This document shows, piece after piece, positions 7,507-15,378 of a stretch of DNA of 34,516 nt (position 1 is its first letter; each line of letters opens with the position of its first letter). The position numbers and the translations under genes are program-made. The stretch lies in NCBI GenBank assembly GCA_039819065.1, contig JBCBSS010000081.1:1-34516 (forward strand). The letters are read 5' to 3'. The DNA is from JBCBSS01 sp039819065 (GTDB lineage: Bacteria > Bacteroidota > Bacteroidia > Cytophagales > Cyclobacteriaceae). The notes beneath the pieces are model-generated. The model made no database searches, had not been told where the DNA came from, and was given only the letters and a program-made list of their open reading frames with translations.

Positions 7507-8160
7507 TTATTCCTTTTGGTATAATAAATCCATACTGTAGAGAATAATGTTTTCACCTACCAAAGTGAATTTTCCTATCACTATTTTCTCTCCATCAAAG
7601 GGAGGCTCACTAAAGTTTAGAAGCCGGTCATCTAAGTTGATTTGCTTGACTCCCAGTGAGTCGTCAAAGACACTCCTTCCCTGGAAGGAACACGCTATTA
7701 ATTCAATTGGAGAATACTCCATTTTGAAGATATACGGTGAATATAAAACGACTTGTTTTTTCGACTTTATCTTAGTTTGAAAAGAGTCTTCAAATTTGTG
7801 TACCATTTCACTTAGCTCTCTTAACTTGAAGGTCTTAGGCCCCTTGAGTTGGATTTGATGTTCAGCATCGACGGCAGCCATGGTGGGCTCTCCGTTGAAG
7901 AAACTCAAATTGACAGTACTGTTGTTGCTGATTCTTATCGTTTTGTTTGTTATTTCACTCTTAAAATATTCTCCTGCCGGGGAAAACTTTTCCGTCCCTC
8001 CATAGCCAGATACTTGTGGCAATTCACCTGAGAACTCCATTATCATAAACCATTCATATTTCTCCTGGCTTTTAGCCGGGGTTATTTTCATGAATAAAAT
8101 GATTAAGAGAATTGACATGTATTTCATGCCATTGAGATTACTAGTAAATGGTTGAGACAT
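7507..8160 (-). CDS. Hypothetical exported protein
   Basis: Unrecognised 217-residue protein. A signal peptide is visible as a hydrophobic run (about residues 14-24) ending near TPAKSQ, so the mature form starts at about residue 32 and is probably periplasmic or surface-associated. The remainder is mixed alpha/beta with no Cys cluster or catalytic motif. The longest ATG start (8160) has an A-rich leader; ATG at residue 12 (8127) would give a tidier signal peptide. It lies about 100 bases downstream of the glycogen debranching gene on the same strand, with no evident functional link. Confidence 0.65.
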   Translation of the reverse strand: MSQPFTSNLNGMKYMSILLIILFMKITPAKSQEKYEWFMIMEFSGELPQVSGYGGTEKFSPAGEYFKSEITNKTIRISNNSTVNLSFFNGEPTMAAVDAEHQIQLKGPKTFKLRELSEMVHKFEDSFQTKIKSKKQVVLYSPYIFKMEYSPIELIACSFQGRSVFDDSLGVKQINLDDRLLNFSEPPFDGEKIVIGKFTLVGENIILYSMDLLYQKE

Positions 8161-8263
8161 TGTTTAATGCTTCGTATTAAGGTAATGATATGCTTATGAA
8201 TATATCGATTTATTCATGGGTCTCAAAAGAGGCACGTTCAATGTTTGGTCGAATTATATTAAT

Positions 8264-10345
8264 TTAAGATTGTTCTACCATTTCGACAGCGAGTAGTACA
8301 ACAGACTTAGCCTTTACCTGATATAATGAGTCATGTATTGTGTCGGCATCAACGTACCGGTTGATGTCTTGTGGTGATTCCAGAGCTGTGTCAATGACAC
8401 GTCGCCATTTGAGATGGCCATGGCCTTCAATGGGTGGAAGTTCGAAAGTAAGATAGGATTCTGAAGCATTAAACATCATATGAAACATGTAGATCTTATG
8501 GTCTGTCCAGGCTGTAATAGCGATGCTGCGAGAGTCTGGTCGCCAATCAGGCTGATTAAGTTGAGTGCCATGCCATTCTACTTGCCTGGCACTCAAAAAT
8601 TCATGGAGCGGTAGCGCGTTGTTGTTGTTAGCATTTTGTATCAGCCGTATAGTGGTAATGAGTTTTACAAAGCGCAGAAGCGATTGGTTCTTTTCTACCA
8701 GATTCCAGTCAAACCAACTCATTTCATTATCCTGGCAATAAGCGTTGTTGTTTCCTTGTTGGCTACGCCTCACTTCATCACCCATCAATAGCATCGGTGT
8801 GCCGTAAGCAAGTAATGTGACGGTAAAGAAGTTCTTGATCTGTTGTGTCCGCAGTTTTTCTATTGCTACAGAGTCAGTAGGGCCCTCGACACCACAATTC
8901 CAACTTAGATTATGGTCGGTGCCATCTCTGTTGTCCTCTCCATTAGCCTGGTTGTGCTTGTAATTATAACTTACCAGGTCATTCATGGTAAACCCATCAT
9001 GACAAGTCACGAAATTGATGCTGATCTCAGGCTTTTGTTGTTTATGCCCGTATATATCAGGGCTTGCCAGTAGCCTTGAAGCGAAATTGGAAAGTGCTCC
9101 ATAATCGCCTTTTAAAAAGCTACGCACATCGTCTCTGAACTTACCATTCCATTCTTTCCATTGGTGACCGCTGAAAGAGCCTACCTGATAAAGGTTGGTG
9201 GCGTCCCAGGCTTCTGCTATGAGCTTGGTTCCAGCCAGGACGGGATCAGATTCAATTTCCCAGATGATAGGCGGGTTGTTCAATGGATGCCCAGTCTCAT
9301 CTCGAGAAAGTATGGAGGCCAAATCAAATCTAAAACCATCCACATGCATTTCAGATACCCAGTAGCGCAGGCTGTCCATGATCATCCTTCTCACTATAGA
9401 GTGGTTGGCGTTGACGGTATTGCCAGTTCCGGAATAGTTAAAATAACGATAGCTATGCTCATCCATCAGATAGTAAGCCCTGTTTTCTATGCCTTTCAGG
9501 CTAAATGTAGGGCCGTTTTCACCACCTTCTGCGGTATGGTTATACACTACGTCCAGAATGACTTCTATTCCTGCCCGGTGGAGTGCTTTGACCATATCCT
9601 TGAATTCATCCACAGCACCGATGCCATCCTTTTGAGAACTGTAAGCGACATGTGGGGCAAAGAAAGACACGGGGCTGTAGCCCCAATAGTTTTTCTTTCC
9701 TTCTGGTGCATCTTGTGTATCAAATTGAAAAACCGGTAGTAATTCTACAGCAGTGATGCCCAATTCTTTTAGATAAGGGATCTTTTCTATCAAGCCAGCG
9801 TAGGTGCCCCGAAGATTATCTGACAGGCCTGAGCTGGCGTGCTTGGTGAAGCCTGCCACGTGTAATTCGTAAATGATGGTGCTACTGAATGAATAGGCCG
9901 GGCGTTCGTCGTCATCCCAGTCGTAACAGCTGGTGTCTACCACTACGCTTTTCATGGCGGTTGTAGTGTTTTCGCCGGGAAGTTGGGCATAGCGGCGATC
10001 GTAAGTGTCTGGCACTACTATAGATTTGGCGTAGGGGTCGAGTAATACTTTTTGATTATCGAAGCGCAAGCCTTGCTCAGGCTTGAATGGTCCGTCTACC
10101 CTATAGCCATATAACTGACCGCTCTGCAGGCCTGGTATGAAAATATGCCAATAGAACCCTGTTCTATTCTTTTCTTTATCCAATTTAATGACTTCGTTCG
10201 GTGGTTCATTCCCTGATTGGAACAATAGCAACTCTACTTGTGTGGCATTTTTGCTATAGACACAGAAATTGACACCGTTGTCGATGACTGTGGCACCGAT
10301 GGGAAAAGATTTTCCAGCTTGTACTTCGTGTTTAGCTATATCCAT
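8264..10345 (-). CDS. glgX: Glycogen debranching enzyme (GlgX/isoamylase type, GH13)
   Basis: A 693-residue enzyme that hydrolyses alpha-1,6 branch linkages in glycogen or limit dextrins. An N-terminal CBM48/isoamylase domain (about 10-110) is followed by the GH13 barrel: region I DVVYNH (265-270), region II DGFRFDLAS with nucleophile Asp341, region III AEAWDA with acid/base Glu378, and region IV CHDGFT with Asp450. NYWGYSP (219-225) and GEDNRDGTDHNLSWNCG (469-485) are signatures of the GlgX/TreX subfamily. Length is normal and there is no signal peptide, so it acts in the cytosol on storage glucan. No other glycogen genes are next to it. Confidence 0.95.
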   Translation of the reverse strand: MDIAKHEVQAGKSFPIGATVIDNGVNFCVYSKNATQVELLLFQSGNEPPNEVIKLDKEKNRTGFYWHIFIPGLQSGQLYGYRVDGPFKPEQGLRFDNQKVLLDPYAKSIVVPDTYDRRYAQLPGENTTTAMKSVVVDTSCYDWDDDERPAYSFSSTIIYELHVAGFTKHASSGLSDNLRGTYAGLIEKIPYLKELGITAVELLPVFQFDTQDAPEGKKNYWGYSPVSFFAPHVAYSSQKDGIGAVDEFKDMVKALHRAGIEVILDVVYNHTAEGGENGPTFSLKGIENRAYYLMDEHSYRYFNYSGTGNTVNANHSIVRRMIMDSLRYWVSEMHVDGFRFDLASILSRDETGHPLNNPPIIWEIESDPVLAGTKLIAEAWDATNLYQVGSFSGHQWKEWNGKFRDDVRSFLKGDYGALSNFASRLLASPDIYGHKQQKPEISINFVTCHDGFTMNDLVSYNYKHNQANGEDNRDGTDHNLSWNCGVEGPTDSVAIEKLRTQQIKNFFTVTLLAYGTPMLLMGDEVRRSQQGNNNAYCQDNEMSWFDWNLVEKNQSLLRFVKLITTIRLIQNANNNNALPLHEFLSARQVEWHGTQLNQPDWRPDSRSIAITAWTDHKIYMFHMMFNASESYLTFELPPIEGHGHLKWRRVIDTALESPQDINRYVDADTIHDSLYQVKAKSVVLLAVEMVEQS

Positions 10346-10455
10346 TGGGGCATTTTTGCTGCCTGTAAATAGATACTTTAGTTGAAAAAATCAATGATTT
10401 TACTCTGGCAGGATGTTGAGACAAATCAGTTTAGCCTAGCTATCTGGCATGTGCA

Positions 10456-10971
10456 TTATTCTTTGTCGGCTAAAGCTAGGATGGGTTTTCTAAATGCTCC
10501 CATAAAGAAAGCGATTAGAAAAAGAAGGCCGTTAACCCACTTAGCTATAGTAGCTACTAGTTTTTCAACCGTCATTAAATATTGCAGGGAATATCCATAG
10601 ACGTCTGAGTAAGGGTCTAATGGTTCAAGAGGTTGGCTATTTAGTAAAACGGTCAAAACGAATTTAAGTGTAAATAGGCTTATGAAGATGATTGCCAGAA
10701 GTAATAACCGTTTCTTGGATATGGAAATCGTCCGAGTGTTTTTGTTGGAACTCAATCTTACCATAAGGATTGCCAAGCATATGAAAATGAATATATCGAC
10801 TACATAGGGCAAGTACAGTGAGGCGAGTATGGCGTTTTTGTTGCCATTACCTAATAATGTGGTTAGGATGCTAATATCTAACTTTAAAAGTTCTAAACTC
10901 TTCAAAACAAGAATCCCGGACATGGCTAACAGAATACATATTTTGAGGCTTATATTTTGTCCTTCTTTCAT
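10456..10971 (-). CDS. Hypothetical four-helix membrane protein
   Basis: Unrecognised 171-residue inner-membrane protein with four predicted helices (about residues 8-26, 46-70, 88-110 and 135-160) and short basic loops, including a Lys/Arg/Ser-rich loop around 75-88. The general pattern is like DUF2975-type membrane proteins, but I cannot confirm membership. It starts nine bases after the stop of the metallophosphoesterase gene, so the two are probably translated from one message. Confidence 0.7.
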   Translation of the reverse strand: MKEGQNISLKICILLAMSGILVLKSLELLKLDISILTTLLGNGNKNAILASLYLPYVVDIFIFICLAILMVRLSSNKNTRTISISKKRLLLLAIIFISLFTLKFVLTVLLNSQPLEPLDPYSDVYGYSLQYLMTVEKLVATIAKWVNGLLFLIAFFMGAFRKPILALADKE

Positions 10972-10980
10972 GAATGTAAA

Positions 10981-11820
10981 TTAGGCTTGCTCTAAGCTGA
11001 ATAAAGTAATCTCTGGCCTGACATTAAACCTTACTTGTATGAGATGGCCTAAGGCGCGATTGATGTATAGCGTCCTGCCATCTTCCAAGTCGATTTCTCC
11101 GGCTTCGTACTTCTTATTCCAGACGGGTAGGAGTGGTGCTTTTAGAAATGGCGGTTTGCATTGGCCGCCATGGGTGTGACCAGACAGTATCCAACCCTGG
11201 TACCCGTTCCAAACATTCAAATCGCAAACATCCGGATTGTGGCACAGTAATACATTGGCATTGTTTGCCTCATAATGTTGCATCACCTGGTAAGGGTGAA
11301 AATTGGTAGCCCAGTAATCATCAAAGCCAATGAAATTGAGGCCTTCTATTTCCTGCTGCTCGTTTCTTAGGATACTCAGACCGGCATCATCCAATACACT
11401 TACCACATCTGCGGCGACTTCAGGATGAGCCCAGTTATCACCGTAGTCGTGGTTGCCAAGAACGCCTACAGTTCCCATCTTTCCCTTGACTGCATGTTTC
11501 ATGACTGCCTGTAGCTGCTCTAGTTGTTGCTCATTTTCATAGCTCACATAATCACCGGTGTAGGTTACGAAGTCTGGTTCGAAGTTTTGGGCTTTCTGAA
11601 AGGATTTGATCAAATAGCCCCAATCGAAGTTGTTGCCCACATGAATGTCACTGATTTGCATCAACGTCTTGCCATACAAATGATCAGGTAGGTTCTTGAT
11701 AGGCATTTTTCTGTGGACAAACTCAAGCCAAAAGGGTTCCACCTGCCAGGTATAAAGGCCAGTAGCCGCTCCAACGGCGAAGAGGCTCCCAGAAGCTTTC
11801 AGGAATTTTCTTCTTTTCAT
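10981..11820 (-). CDS. Tat-exported metallophosphoesterase
   Basis: A 279-residue calcineurin-like phosphoesterase of the YkoQ/YaeI type. The N-terminus, MKRRKFLKASG plus a hydrophobic stretch, is a twin-arginine-like signal or anchor. The metal-binding motifs are complete: DIH (Asp58, His60), GDY (Asp90), GNHD (Asn123, His124), a lone His194 and GHTHGG (His215, His217). Related enzymes act on UDP-diacylglucosamine or other phosphoesters at the membrane; the substrate here is open. The ATG at 11818-11820 is preferred over an in-frame GTG two codons earlier because it places the Arg pair at the usual distance. It is followed by the four-helix membrane protein gene. Confidence 0.9.
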   Translation of the reverse strand: MKRRKFLKASGSLFAVGAATGLYTWQVEPFWLEFVHRKMPIKNLPDHLYGKTLMQISDIHVGNNFDWGYLIKSFQKAQNFEPDFVTYTGDYVSYENEQQLEQLQAVMKHAVKGKMGTVGVLGNHDYGDNWAHPEVAADVVSVLDDAGLSILRNEQQEIEGLNFIGFDDYWATNFHPYQVMQHYEANNANVLLCHNPDVCDLNVWNGYQGWILSGHTHGGQCKPPFLKAPLLPVWNKKYEAGEIDLEDGRTLYINRALGHLIQVRFNVRPEITLFSLEQA

Positions 11821-11863
11821 TCTCACTAGGTCAACTTAAGTCTATACTAAAATAAGCTCATAT

Positions 11864-12166
11864 TCAATCCTTTACTTGAATGACTTTTCCAAGCACGTTT
11901 TCAAGTGGAATCCACCCATTGATTTTGCCTAAGTTATTACCAATTAATACTTGCTTCTCTTTAATGTCTTTGGCAAGATGTAGCAGATAGTTACCTTTCC
12001 ACTTCACAAATACAACATCATCTACACGGACTTTTGACCCTTCTATTTTCTGAATAGTGACCAGTTGTCCATCTTCAATTCGTCCACGCATCGACCCTCC
12101 TCGAGGTCTTACTTGGCATACCGCGTGTTCGGATAATCCATTTAGTGCCTCTTTTACCCAACTCAT
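11864..12166 (-). CDS. Stand-alone S24/S26-like peptidase domain protein
   Basis: A 100-residue protein that is almost entirely a LexA/signal-peptidase-type fold: GGSMRGRI with the candidate nucleophile Ser25, then DGQLVTI, DDVVFVKWKGNYLLHLAKDI, and a closing IGNNLGKINGWI...VLGKVI. The position of the general base is uncertain: His63 (as in Sec11/SipW-like enzymes) or Lys66 (as in LexA-like enzymes). There is no DNA-binding domain and no membrane helix, so it is neither a normal LexA repressor nor a leader peptidase. Its ATG overlaps the stop of the preceding small gene (ATGA), marking a tight operon with that gene and the exonuclease. Substrate unknown. Confidence 0.7.
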   Translation of the reverse strand: MSWVKEALNGLSEHAVCQVRPRGGSMRGRIEDGQLVTIQKIEGSKVRVDDVVFVKWKGNYLLHLAKDIKEKQVLIGNNLGKINGWIPLENVLGKVIQVKD

Positions 12167-12372
12167 TTGAAAGAGCTTTTAAGATGGTTTGATTGCTTCA
12201 GTTCCGAAAAAGGGATATTGTCTATTATCCTTTGAACATGGATATAATCTTCTTTATTATGAATGATAAAGCTGAACACGAAAGATTGCCCTTTGTGGGA
12301 GAATTTGATTGAAATACTTTTTCCTTTGACTTCTTCAAACAAATGCGTTTTATAAATCAACTGATTACTCAT
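12163..12372 (-). CDS. Small hypothetical protein between exonuclease and S24-like genes
   Basis: Unrecognised 69-residue soluble protein. The frame is open further upstream (to 12444), but that part lies inside the exonuclease gene. The ATG at 12370-12372, 13 bases after the exonuclease stop codon, gives MSNQLIYKTHLFEE and is the natural start. It looks like a small alpha/beta protein with no Cys or evident motif. Its stop overlaps the start of the S24-like gene by four bases, so translational coupling is likely. Confidence 0.6.
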   Translation of the reverse strand: MSNQLIYKTHLFEEVKGKSISIKFSHKGQSFVFSFIIHNKEDYIHVQRIIDNIPFSELKQSNHLKSSFK

Positions 12373-12385
12373 AGTAGGTATGACA

Positions 12386-12925
12386 CTATCTACTCCACTC
12401 TTCAAAATACTTAACAAATATCTTAGCAATGTTCCTTGCATCATCTATGCCTCGATGATGTGTCCCTTCCAAATCAAACCCCTCTCTATAAAGTGCCCCT
12501 TTCATGCCTACGTGTCTTCTTAGGCCTGCTATTTGGGTGTACTGATGCTTGAGACTGATGTGTTGCTCAATCCATTGGGTATCCAAACCATGAAGGCCGC
12601 AGTCACTTTCCAGTTGTTTTCGATCATAAAATCCCCATGAGCATAGCAAATGGTCCTCATCAGGATAGCCGAACCATTCTTTGAAGTAGTTAATTGCTTC
12701 TTTGAAATCAGGTGCACTATCAACATCTGATTGCTGAATTGAGGTTAGTTCGATGCAGAAATCACTGAGAATAGGATTGGTGACCGGTTTCACGAACTGT
12801 TCGAATTCCGAAACGATCTGCATATGTTCATTGACCAATACGGCACCAATTTCTATGGTTTCATTCCGACCTTCACGCTTGCCTTGCCAACAAGTAGCTT
12901 CCAGGTCGAAGACGACAAAATTCAT
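12386..12925 (-). CDS. DEDDh-family 3'-5' exonuclease (KapD/ERI-1-like)
   Basis: A 179-residue exonuclease of the DnaQ-like fold. Exo I is FDLEATCW right at the N-terminus, a form typical of ERI-1/KapD-like RNA or DNA exonucleases. Exo II lies in the LLCSWGFYDRKQLESDC segment. Exo III is HHRGIDDARNIA with the His-x4-Asp of DEDDh enzymes. The ATG at 12925 is preferred over one 16 codons upstream because the catalytic motif normally lies a few residues from the start. It heads a three-gene minus-strand operon with a small unknown protein and the S24-like protein. Confidence 0.88.
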   Translation of the reverse strand: MNFVVFDLEATCWQGKREGRNETIEIGAVLVNEHMQIVSEFEQFVKPVTNPILSDFCIELTSIQQSDVDSAPDFKEAINYFKEWFGYPDEDHLLCSWGFYDRKQLESDCGLHGLDTQWIEQHISLKHQYTQIAGLRRHVGMKGALYREGFDLEGTHHRGIDDARNIAKIFVKYFEEWSR

Positions 12926-13070
12926 ATGATTTGATTTTAGGTTGTGTGTTGTTTTTCTCAGACTAGTCAGCACTACTACCGAGAATAAAAATACTTGTGA
13001 TTCCGTAAAGTAGTAAAAACTAATTCAATAGACCAAGTATTATTAAAAAATCACTTGTTCATTAAAAAGG

Positions 13071-13538
13071 TCAACTGGCAGAGATTTTTTCTTCCATTGC
13101 CCTTGCCTCTCTTTCTAACGAGCCAAAAGGATAGCCTATTTCTATGCATTCTTTAAGGTACTGAGTAAGGAAGTTTTGAATGCCACCCAATCTTCTGTAT
13201 TGAACAGTGTGAGTAAGTTCATGGGCTAATAGTTTTCGCTTATTATTAGTACTGGGTTTCATCCATATACCCTGTCTGAAAGACATACCTACCGTATTTT
13301 TAGAAATCAGGCCTATCTCGTTGGCTGCGGCCGATAGTTCCAGGTCTTGTGGTATAGGTACTTCATTTGTTTCTAGTATTCTAATTGCATTTGGCTCAGC
13401 AATACCGATAAGAAAAGCGTCGATTTGCTGATCCTCGGAAAGCTTGGCCCCATGCTGAAGTATGTATTTTTCCTGATCGGCTATCCATTTTACCGCTCTT
13501 GGGAGCAATTTTTTGAGCATCGATTCAGTGATCATCAT
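13071..13538 (-). CDS. Small DUF4157-like zinc metalloprotease-fold protein
   Basis: A 155-residue protein with the zincin motif HELTH (residues 106-110) followed by TVQYRRLGG and, about 32 residues later, LEREARAME, where Glu142 or Glu144 could be the third zinc ligand. This pattern is that of DUF4157 ('eCIS core') domains. Here it occurs as a free-standing protein with no signal peptide, toxin domain or contractile-injection gene nearby. It is 50 bases downstream of the PLP decarboxylase gene on the same strand. Whether it is an active protease is unknown. Confidence 0.75.
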   Translation of the reverse strand: MMITESMLKKLLPRAVKWIADQEKYILQHGAKLSEDQQIDAFLIGIAEPNAIRILETNEVPIPQDLELSAAANEIGLISKNTVGMSFRQGIWMKPSTNNKRKLLAHELTHTVQYRRLGGIQNFLTQYLKECIEIGYPFGSLEREARAMEEKISAS

Positions 13539-13588
13539 GTAAAATAAGATTGATCGTAAGTAGAGTCAAGTGTTGCAGTTTACTGATA

Positions 13589-14833
13589 CTAGTGCTCTCC
13601 GCGCTCATTTTTGATGTCATTGATCAAAAGACTCAGTTTTTCCAGAGACACGTGTTCCATGATCACGATCTTAAACCATTTAGGATTTTGATGGCTATCA
13701 GGTACCAAACCATATTTGCTCACTATTTCCTTTTTGACATAGGGTGCTTTGATAGTGATTATGTTGGACATTTGATTCCTGTAGTATGCTATACCAAGCT
13801 GAGCAAGCTGTGCACATAGCCAGTCAGCCCTTTTCTGGAGGATCAATACTTTCTCATACCAGCCAAAAGGCCCGTTCTTTACCAGGATCATCCAAGTCGC
13901 AATGGCATTGGCACCAGAGCGACTACCAATGAGCGTGAAGTCTTCGCCTTCTACATAACTGGCTTGTTTTGTATTGGCATAGTGCATCCAGCCTTTGCGA
14001 ATGAGAAAAATACCGGTGCCATAAGGTGCCTGGGCCATCTTGTGTGCATCAAGGGTAAAGGAGTTGATATGAGGGTTTTGGAAGGTAAGTGGATTTTTCT
14101 CCTGATCAGTAAAAGGGTAGTAAAAACCACCATAAGCTCCATCTACATGAAGTTTGAATTCACAGGAATGCTTTAGCAAAGTTGCAGTAAGAATATCAAT
14201 GTTATCCACCGAGCCAAACATGGTGGTCATCATATTATTGATGACAATGAAGTACTTTTTACCGGCGCTAGTCGCTTTTTCTATGGCCTCGCTTATCGTT
14301 TCTTCGCTAATCTCCCGGCTATTCTCATCAACTTGATACTTGAAGATATCTATGCATAGAAGGTTAGCAGCTTTGTCTACCGAATAGTGGCTGTCCTCAC
14401 TGCATAGCATAACGATCTCATCCAAACTGGCTGAAAACTCCTGCATATAGTAATTCCTATAGGTCCACATCGCTTGTATATTGGCTTCGGTTCCTCCAGA
14501 AGCTACGTATCCATCATGCGCTCCCTCTTCACCCTTTAAGATATCAACGGCACATATGTCTATCAGTTCTTTTTCTATCGCATGAGTACCGGCGAAGAAG
14601 GGCTCGGATTTACCTAGAGTATGACAACCGATATGGTTTGGGTTTTTGACCAGGGCAGTAATGAAAGGAGCATCTTTTAGAAAAGTAACATCCTGATTAA
14701 AAACCTTGTCATCTAAATAGGAGGCGGGTACTCCTAATACGCCCTGTTTATCAAAATTTATGTTTTCTTCAAGTGCACCAAAAACGATGTGCTTGATCTC
14801 TTCCTGAGATCTTTTTTGCCAAATTTTCATCAT
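13589..14833 (-). CDS. Group II pyridoxal-phosphate-dependent decarboxylase
   Basis: A 414-residue fold-type I PLP enzyme of the group II amino-acid decarboxylases. Visible are the phosphate-binding SGGTEANIQAMW segment (about 112-123), His150 in SEDSHYSVDKAA (stacks on the cofactor), Asp231 in HVDGAYGGFYYPF (pairs with the pyridine nitrogen) and Lys265 in LDAHKMAQAPYG (Schiff base). The overall size is closer to the shorter MfnA/histidine-decarboxylase-like members than to glutamate decarboxylase. Its amino-acid substrate cannot be read off. A 15-bp perfect hairpin ends six bases before its ATG and is probably regulatory. Confidence 0.9.
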   Translation of the reverse strand: MMKIWQKRSQEEIKHIVFGALEENINFDKQGVLGVPASYLDDKVFNQDVTFLKDAPFITALVKNPNHIGCHTLGKSEPFFAGTHAIEKELIDICAVDILKGEEGAHDGYVASGGTEANIQAMWTYRNYYMQEFSASLDEIVMLCSEDSHYSVDKAANLLCIDIFKYQVDENSREISEETISEAIEKATSAGKKYFIVINNMMTTMFGSVDNIDILTATLLKHSCEFKLHVDGAYGGFYYPFTDQEKNPLTFQNPHINSFTLDAHKMAQAPYGTGIFLIRKGWMHYANTKQASYVEGEDFTLIGSRSGANAIATWMILVKNGPFGWYEKVLILQKRADWLCAQLAQLGIAYYRNQMSNIITIKAPYVKKEIVSKYGLVPDSHQNPKWFKIVIMEHVSLEKLSLLINDIKNERGEH

Positions 14834-14839
14834 TACCTG

Positions 14840-14881
14840 AATTCCAAATTTCCGGCTAAGTTAGGACGGAAATTTGGAATT
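14840..14881. promoter_or_regulatory. 15-bp perfect inverted repeat in the decarboxylase leader
   Basis: AATTCCAAATTTCCG (14840-14854) and CGGAAATTTGGAATT (14867-14881) are perfect reverse complements around a 12-base loop. In the decarboxylase message the hairpin would end six bases before the start codon, so it could occlude the ribosome site. Alternatively it is a DNA operator. The stem is not followed by a T-tract, so it is not an intrinsic terminator. Confidence 0.65.
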
Positions 14882-15130
14882 ATATACAGGTAGAAAAAAG
14901 GAATTGGAGGTGGATAGATTGGGCGATTTGTTGGCGTATGATAGTGCTAAAATAACCAGCTAACTAAAGCCATAGCCTCTACGGTAGTACTTTGTCATCT
15001 CACTAAGCAGAGTGAGTGGATAGCATATTGATTAACATCGTGACATGTGCTATACATTGGATGCTTTGGGTACGAAACTGGTGCCGCCATCTGCCAATGA
15101 GATTCTTCCAGAATGACTGTGGTTGAAATA
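14882..15130. other. Non-coding stretch between decarboxylase leader and REP-like cluster
   Basis: No supported gene, RNA or clear promoter was seen in these ~250 bases. They separate the decarboxylase leader hairpin from the palindrome cluster downstream of the prolyl oligopeptidase gene. Confidence 0.4.
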
Positions 15131-15335
15131 TTATAATTGCCACGGCCTTCAGGCCGTGATCCGGATTATAGTCATAAGCCGGGCTTTAGCCCTCTTCGGC
15201 AGCCCTTCTGTAAAAGGCTGCCGAAAAATGCCTAATAGTGGCGATAAAGCGCTAACCGTGATTTGAGTTTTAGCGGCTAAAGCCTCAGACAGGGAAGTGC
15301 TCCTAAGACACGCCTTAAAAGGCGTGGTAATTGAT
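15131..15335. repeat. REP-like cluster of palindromes
   Basis: Several GC-rich hairpins are packed in ~200 bases: CACGGCCT/AGGCCGTG (15141-15158), GGGCT/AGCCC (15181-15192), TTCGGCAGCC/GGCTGCCGAA (15195-15225), TTTAGC/GCTAAA (15269-15281) and CACGCCTT/AAGGCGTG (15309-15326). The outer edges are themselves inverted (AATTGCCACG and CGTGGTAATT, 9 of 10 pairs). This is the look of a multi-hairpin REP/BIME element of Bacteroidota. No transposase gene is nearby. It lies after the prolyl oligopeptidase stop codon. Confidence 0.65.
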
Positions 15336-15378
15336 TCTATTTCCTCGTTTCCAAAATTTTGATTTGAAAAACCAGCAT

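Noticed and set aside
9161..9739. 192-codon plus-strand open frame opposite the glycogen debranching gene
   Set aside because: It lies wholly within glgX, which has all GH13 motifs; the translated product has no recognisable pattern.
11864..12925. Toxin-antitoxin or phage defence module
   Set aside because: The exonuclease/S24-like operon has no known defence domain combination; exonucleases of this type are common in core genomes.
12990..13041. AATACTTG / CAAGTATT inverted repeat between exonuclease and zincin genes
   Set aside because: Only 8 bp with a 36-base loop in AT-rich DNA, so it could well be chance.
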